Source: Flavobacteriales bacterium UBA2619
GTDB lineage: Bacteria > Bacteroidota > Bacteroidia > Flavobacteriales_D > Sanyastnellaceae
Length of the DNA stretch: 11,205 nucleotides
Reading direction: 5' to 3'
Assembly: GCA_002339135.1 (NCBI GenBank)
Contig: DDJR01000062.1
Location: 1-11,205 of the forward strand
The translations under genes and the position numbers were made by a program. Below, one piece after another: positions 7,726 to 11,205 of this stretch. A model generated the notes under the pieces. That model was given only the letters and a program-made list of their open reading frames with translations. It had not been told where the DNA came from and ran no database searches. Each line of letters begins with the position of its first letter. The stretch's first letter is position 1.

Positions 7726-8364
7726 ATGTTTGAAGACATTAAAATCACACATCTCGATTCGCCTGCAGGTGCAATGTTTGCTCTTGCAGTTGTGAATTTA
7801 GCGCTCATGGTTTGGCTTAAGCACGGTTTTCCTAGGGAATGGAGATTGGCTGGCTGGGCTTTGCTAGATGTGCGACGTATTTGGCAAAGAAGCGCTGATG
7901 AAGCTCCAAGAACAGGAGGGGTCATCATCGCTCACATACAAGGTGTAATTGCTCTGGCAACCATTTCATTTGCTTGCCTTGACAATGCCATACAAGGATT
8001 TGCATTGGGTGCCATGATCGTCTTGGTTAGATTGATAGCTGTTCAAGTCTTCGGTAGGTTTACACTACTTGCACTACTCGTCAAGGAATCGGCGGACATT
8101 GATCGACATCTAAGAACATGGATGGCTGGTTCTGTCTCCGTGATTGCAATTGTCCTTTCTCTACGCTCACAATTGAATGAAGATGTCGGATGTAATCTGC
8201 TGTTGTCTGCTTGGATGGTTTGGAGTTTATTCAGATTCTGGCGTGTTTTTCAGACTTCAATTAATCGTTTGAGCAGATATTCATTTGCAATCGTGTATCT
8301 TTGCAGCCTTGAAATTCTACCAACAGCGTTTATAATACGACTTGTAATAAACTCGTTATCATAA
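7726..8364 (+). CDS. DUF4271 family membrane protein
   Basis: This is a 212-residue integral inner-membrane protein with about six hydrophobic segments (roughly 13-31, 64-85, 89-118, 131-147, 155-173 and 186-208). The C-terminal segment 'IVYLCSLEILPTAFIIRLVI' (189-208), with its 'YLC..EILP' motif, is the hallmark I recognise for DUF4271, a family of unknown function confined largely to Bacteroidota and often found just upstream of hemD, as here. The ATG at 7726 is preferred; a TTG at 7717 would add three residues (MRP). The gene starts 21 bases after the lamin-tail gene and ends 33 bases before hemD, so all are probably read together. The neighbourhood suggests, but does not show, a link to heme synthesis or to envelope biology. 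No catalytic motif is visible. Confidence 0.88.
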   Translation: MFEDIKITHLDSPAGAMFALAVVNLALMVWLKHGFPREWRLAGWALLDVRRIWQRSADEAPRTGGVIIAHIQGVIALATISFACLDNAIQGFALGAMIVLVRLIAVQVFGRFTLLALLVKESADIDRHLRTWMAGSVSVIAIVLSLRSQLNEDVGCNLLLSAWMVWSLFRFWRVFQTSINRLSRYSFAIVYLCSLEILPTAFIIRLVINSLS

Positions 8365-8397
8365 TCCTATATGTAGAATATGAACAATTAACTCAGG

Positions 8398-9141
8398 ATG
8401 AAAAAGAAGATCAAGACCATTCTCATTTCACAGCCAAAGCCATCTACGGAAAAAAGTCCGTATTTTGATTTGGCAAAGAACATGAAGTTGACGATTGATT
8501 TCAGGCCCTTTATTCACGTTGAACCTATCAACGTACAAGAGTTTCGCAAGCAAAAAGTAGATATTTCTGAACACACTGCCGTTATCCTAACCTCTAGGAT
8601 GGCCGTAGATCACTATTTCAGAATGGCTGAGGAGACTCGTTTTGAAGTGCCTACTTCAATGAAGTATTTCTGTATCAGTGAGAGCACTGCTTATTACTTA
8701 CAGAAATACGTCGTTTACCGCAAAAGGAAAATTTTCCACGGACAAGTGCGTTTGCCTGAGCTAATCACGATCATTAAGAAACATAAGAAAGAGAAGTTTC
8801 TTTTACCCAGCTCTAACCTTTTAAAGGCTTCAATTCCAGCAGCTCTTGACGAACTTGGTGTAGATTACTCAAGAGCTTGTATGTACAGCACTGTTTGCTC
8901 TGACCTAAGTGACCTGACTGATGTAAAATATGATGTGCTCGTGTTTTTCAGCCCAAGTGGTATAGAGTCACTCTTTCAAAACTTTCCTGATTTTGTTCAG
9001 GGAGATACGAAAATTGCAGTCTTTGGACCTACAACTTCCAAAGCGGCAGAGGCAGCTGGGTTAAGAATTGACATCAATGCGCCCACAGCAAAAGCACCGT
9101 CCATGACGATGGCAATTGAACAGTACATAAAAGGGAAGTAG
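8398..9141 (+). CDS. hemD: Uroporphyrinogen-III synthase
   Basis: This cytoplasmic enzyme (247 residues, normal length) cyclises hydroxymethylbilane to uroporphyrinogen III with inversion of ring D, the precursor of heme, siroheme and cobalamin. Sequence identity is always low in this family, so the call rests on the two-domain pattern: 'AVILTSRMAVDHYF' (61-74), the domain 2 opening 'KFLLPSSN' (133-140), a conserved Tyr in 'MYST' (162-165), 'DVLVFFSPSGIESLF' (179-193) and 'IAVFGPTTSKAAEAAGL' (206-222), which contains the glycine-threonine region at the active-site cleft. Position after DUF4271 and before rnpA is the order I know from Bacteroidota. The ATG at 8398 has AGG directly before it, too close to act as a Shine-Dalgarno site. 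The gene ends with tandem stops TAG TAG. hemA, hemB and hemC are not in the window. Confidence 0.93.
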   Translation: MKKKIKTILISQPKPSTEKSPYFDLAKNMKLTIDFRPFIHVEPINVQEFRKQKVDISEHTAVILTSRMAVDHYFRMAEETRFEVPTSMKYFCISESTAYYLQKYVVYRKRKIFHGQVRLPELITIIKKHKKEKFLLPSSNLLKASIPAALDELGVDYSRACMYSTVCSDLSDLTDVKYDVLVFFSPSGIESLFQNFPDFVQGDTKIAVFGPTTSKAAEAAGLRIDINAPTAKAPSMTMAIEQYIKGK

Positions 9142-9172
9142 TAGAGCGACTACACATTATCTTGTGCTTCCA

Positions 9173-9580
9173 ATGGCGCAAACTAGTTACACATTTAAAA
9201 AAAGCGAACGTCTTAAGAGCGTGATCGCAATGAATAGAGCTTTTTCTGAAGGCTCTAAAGTGGTTCGATTTCCTTTCCTAGTCCGGTATACCCACACAAC
9301 ATTTGAAGCTGATTTTCCCTACCAGATAGCGACTACGGTTTCAAAACGCAGATTTAAAAGAGCTGTAGATCGAAATCGGATAAAAAGATTAATGCGTGAG
9401 GCTTGGAGGCTTGAAAAACCCAGACTTACTTCAAATTGGGAGAAAGGTGGAGACCAACACGCTATTGTCTTTGTTTACATCGGAAAAGAAATTCCGACTT
9501 TTGATGAATGTCAAAACAACATTTGTAAGATTGTTGACGTACTTATAAAACACCCAATTGAAAGGCCTGCTAAAACATGA
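9173..9580 (+). CDS. rnpA: Ribonuclease P protein component
   Basis: This small basic protein (135 residues) binds the RNase P RNA and helps it remove 5' leaders from pre-tRNA. The family signature is clear: 'ATTVSKRRFKRAVDRNRIKR' (53-72), containing the RNR motif at 67-69 on the long helix, then 'LMREAW', and the 'HAIVFVYIG' strand (96-104). The N-terminal 'FKKSERLKS' (8-16) matches the usual start of RnpA, which normally follows the first Met closely. I therefore prefer the ATG at 9173; the GTG at 9164 would add MLP. The gene lies 31 bases after hemD rather than next to rpmH, the classical position in many bacteria; the hemD-adjacent position is usual in Bacteroidota. Its TGA stop overlaps the ATG of the protease gene (ATGA), which suggests translational coupling. 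A seven-A run (9197-9203) in 'FKKS' leaves the frame intact. Confidence 0.96.
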   Translation: MAQTSYTFKKSERLKSVIAMNRAFSEGSKVVRFPFLVRYTHTTFEADFPYQIATTVSKRRFKRAVDRNRIKRLMREAWRLEKPRLTSNWEKGGDQHAIVFVYIGKEIPTFDECQNNICKIVDVLIKHPIERPAKT

Positions 9581-11205
9581 AAAACACACGTAAATTATTT
9601 CTTATCGGGTTCGCTTTGCTCAGTACGGCCCTTGTTTCACTCAAGCTCCCCATAAAAGAGAGCTTTTTTGAGATGTCTAAGCAATTAGAAATAATGAATT
9701 CCGCTTTTCGAGAGTTAACTATTTTCTATGTTGACCCTCTCTCCCCAGGAGAATTGATGGAAACTGGAATCACCGCCATGCTTAAATCTCTGGATCCATA
9801 TACAAGATATTACCCGGAATCAAAAATGGAAGACGTGAGGTTTATGTCTACTGGAGAATATGGTGGCGTGGGATTGTCACTTAACGAGAGCTGGGATGGG
9901 ACGTTTTATGTTGTTGACCTCAAAGAGAATGCACCCGCTGAGAAGCAAGGTGTTCAACTCGGTGATCATTTAATACAAATCGCTGGCTCAAACATTTCAC
10001 ACTTAGACATGACTAAGATTGGTGAACTTATTAAAGGAACTGCTGGCACCGACATTACACTAGGAATACAAAAACCTACACAAAAAGAGATTGTAAATAT
10101 TACGCTAACTCGAGAGAAAATTAAACAACCTGATGTTCCCTATTTTGGGATGATTAGTGAAACTACGGGGTATTTAATTCTAAGTAAATTTACACGCACA
10201 GCGAGTATTGAGGTTCGGAAGGCGCTCATACAGTTGACCGATTCGATGGGAGCAAAGCAAATCGTATTCGACCTCAGAGGCAATGGAGGAGGTCTTTTAA
10301 GAGAAGCGGTGAATATTGTAAATCTGTTTGTTCCTAAAGGACAAGAAGTCGTTTCTATGCGAGGTAAAACCCCCGAATGGAATAAAAGCTACAGCACATC
10401 TTCTAAAGCTTTACTGCCCAATATTCCTCTTGCGATTCTACTAGACGAACGAAGCGCTTCCGCTTCAGAAATTGTCGCGGGAACGCTTCAAGATATCGAC
10501 CGAGCAGTTATTATAGGGCAAGAGAGTTTCGGCAAAGGTCTGGTGCAGCAAACCAAAACTTTGGCGTATGGTTCTAGAATGAAAATCACTGTAGCCAAAT
10601 ACTACACCGCCAGTGGAAGATGTGTACAACGGCTAAATTACGATGACCGAGATGACAGCGGTGATGCACAAATCAGTGCCGATTCTACGCTTGCAACTTA
10701 TTACACAAATAACGGTCGACCTGTGATCGAAGGGCGTGGTGTGATTCCAGACATAGAACTAACACCACAGATCCAAGACTATGTTGTCGAGGGGCTTGTG
10801 AACAGTGGCATATTCTTTGACTTTGCTGTAAAAACTTCTGGTGACATCGACTCTTCTGTTGATTTGGCTTCATTTAAAATTAGTGACCAACAATGGGAAA
10901 GCTTTCTGAATTACACCATGGAGCAATTTAACGATCAGGTAATTGAGAATACTGAGAGGGCTTACCCTTACGAACCTCTGTCAAAAAAGCTGATATTAGA
11001 TCTAGAAACAGCAATGTACGAGGATGGATTGATTGGAGAAAATTCTGATGACAACGCCGCCATCATTACAAATTTAAAAACGCTTATTCAACCGGATTTA
11101 CAAGCTGATTTGGCATCTCACGAAGGTGATTTAAGAAGAGTTTTAGAGAAAGAATTTGTCTTTCATTTAGAAAACACTTCTGGCGTGTTCCAGTTTGAGC
11201 TTCCC
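9577..11205 (+). CDS. C-terminal-processing S41 peptidase with PDZ domain (partial, right end cut)
   Basis: Translation from the ATG at 9577 stays open for 543 codons to the window edge. Residues about 6-23 form a hydrophobic signal or membrane anchor, placing the protein in the periplasm. An N-terminal helical part (30-85, 'LKSLDPYTRYY' near 70-80) is followed by a PDZ domain (about 86-170, 'GEYGGVGLSL') and the protease core. Catalytic residues are visible: Ser295 in 'SASASE', Lys320 in 'SFGKG' and Gln324 four residues later, with the Ser-Lys spacing of 25 seen in CtpB and Prc; 'FDLRGNGGG' (about 230-238) is the usual core strand. It should cleave near the C-termini of envelope proteins. 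A C-terminal extension after about 430 is typical of Bacteroidota members, which are about 540-550 long, so only a few residues are probably missing. It overlaps rnpA by four bases. Specific substrates cannot be told. Confidence 0.95.
   Translation, partial: MKNTRKLFLIGFALLSTALVSLKLPIKESFFEMSKQLEIMNSAFRELTIFYVDPLSPGELMETGITAMLKSLDPYTRYYPESKMEDVRFMSTGEYGGVGLSLNESWDGTFYVVDLKENAPAEKQGVQLGDHLIQIAGSNISHLDMTKIGELIKGTAGTDITLGIQKPTQKEIVNITLTREKIKQPDVPYFGMISETTGYLILSKFTRTASIEVRKALIQLTDSMGAKQIVFDLRGNGGGLLREAVNIVNLFVPKGQEVVSMRGKTPEWNKSYSTSSKALLPNIPLAILLDERSASASEIVAGTLQDIDRAVIIGQESFGKGLVQQTKTLAYGSRMKITVAKYYTASGRCVQRLNYDDRDDSGDAQISADSTLATYYTNNGRPVIEGRGVIPDIELTPQIQDYVVEGLVNSGIFFDFAVKTSGDIDSSVDLASFKISDQQWESFLNYTMEQFNDQVIENTERAYPYEPLSKKLILDLETAMYEDGLIGENSDDNAAIITNLKTLIQPDLQADLASHEGDLRRVLEKEFVFHLENTSGVFQFELP

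Noticed and set aside
9138..9153. Hairpin GTAGT-AGAGCG-ACTAC at the end of hemD as a terminator
   Set aside because: The stem is only five bases and no T-run follows; rnpA starts 20 bases later on the same strand.

Overview
The window looks like an ordinary chromosomal stretch of a member of the Bacteroidota, most likely the Flavobacteriales. The evidence is the gene content: a TonB-dependent receptor with an N-terminal carboxypeptidase-D-like domain, a DUF3575-like outer-membrane protein, a lamin-tail-domain protein with an FlgD-like C-terminus, and the series DUF4271 - hemD - rnpA - S41 protease. Shine-Dalgarno sequences are generally absent, and two promoters match the Bacteroidota form (TTG or TTTG, 19 bp, TAnnTTTG). 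I saw no mobile element, CRISPR array, tRNA, rRNA or sign of recent transfer.

Layout: everything left of about 4404 is on the minus strand and everything right of 4504 is on the plus strand. The minus-strand half, read from 4404 down to 1, is asd (aspartate-semialdehyde dehydrogenase), then a TonB-dependent outer-membrane receptor, then, 8 bases further on, a small predicted outer-membrane protein of DUF3575 type that runs off the left edge. The 99-base gap between asd and the next gene holds two divergent promoters. The asd promoter lies so close to the ATG that its mRNA is probably leaderless.

The plus-strand half is five closely packed genes: a 1066-residue secreted or surface protein with three lamin-tail-like domains, a DUF4271 membrane protein, uroporphyrinogen-III synthase (hemD), the RNase P protein (rnpA), and a C-terminal-processing S41 protease with a PDZ domain. 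The protease overlaps rnpA by four bases and is cut by the right edge. Gaps between these genes are 31 bases or less, except 33 bases before hemD, and no convincing terminator or internal promoter was seen, so they may share transcripts.

There is no gene-free stretch over 300 bases; the longest gap is the 99-base divergent promoter region. I found no clear new system. The least understood parts are the large lamin-tail protein, the DUF4271 protein beside hemD, and the receptor with its DUF3575-like partner.
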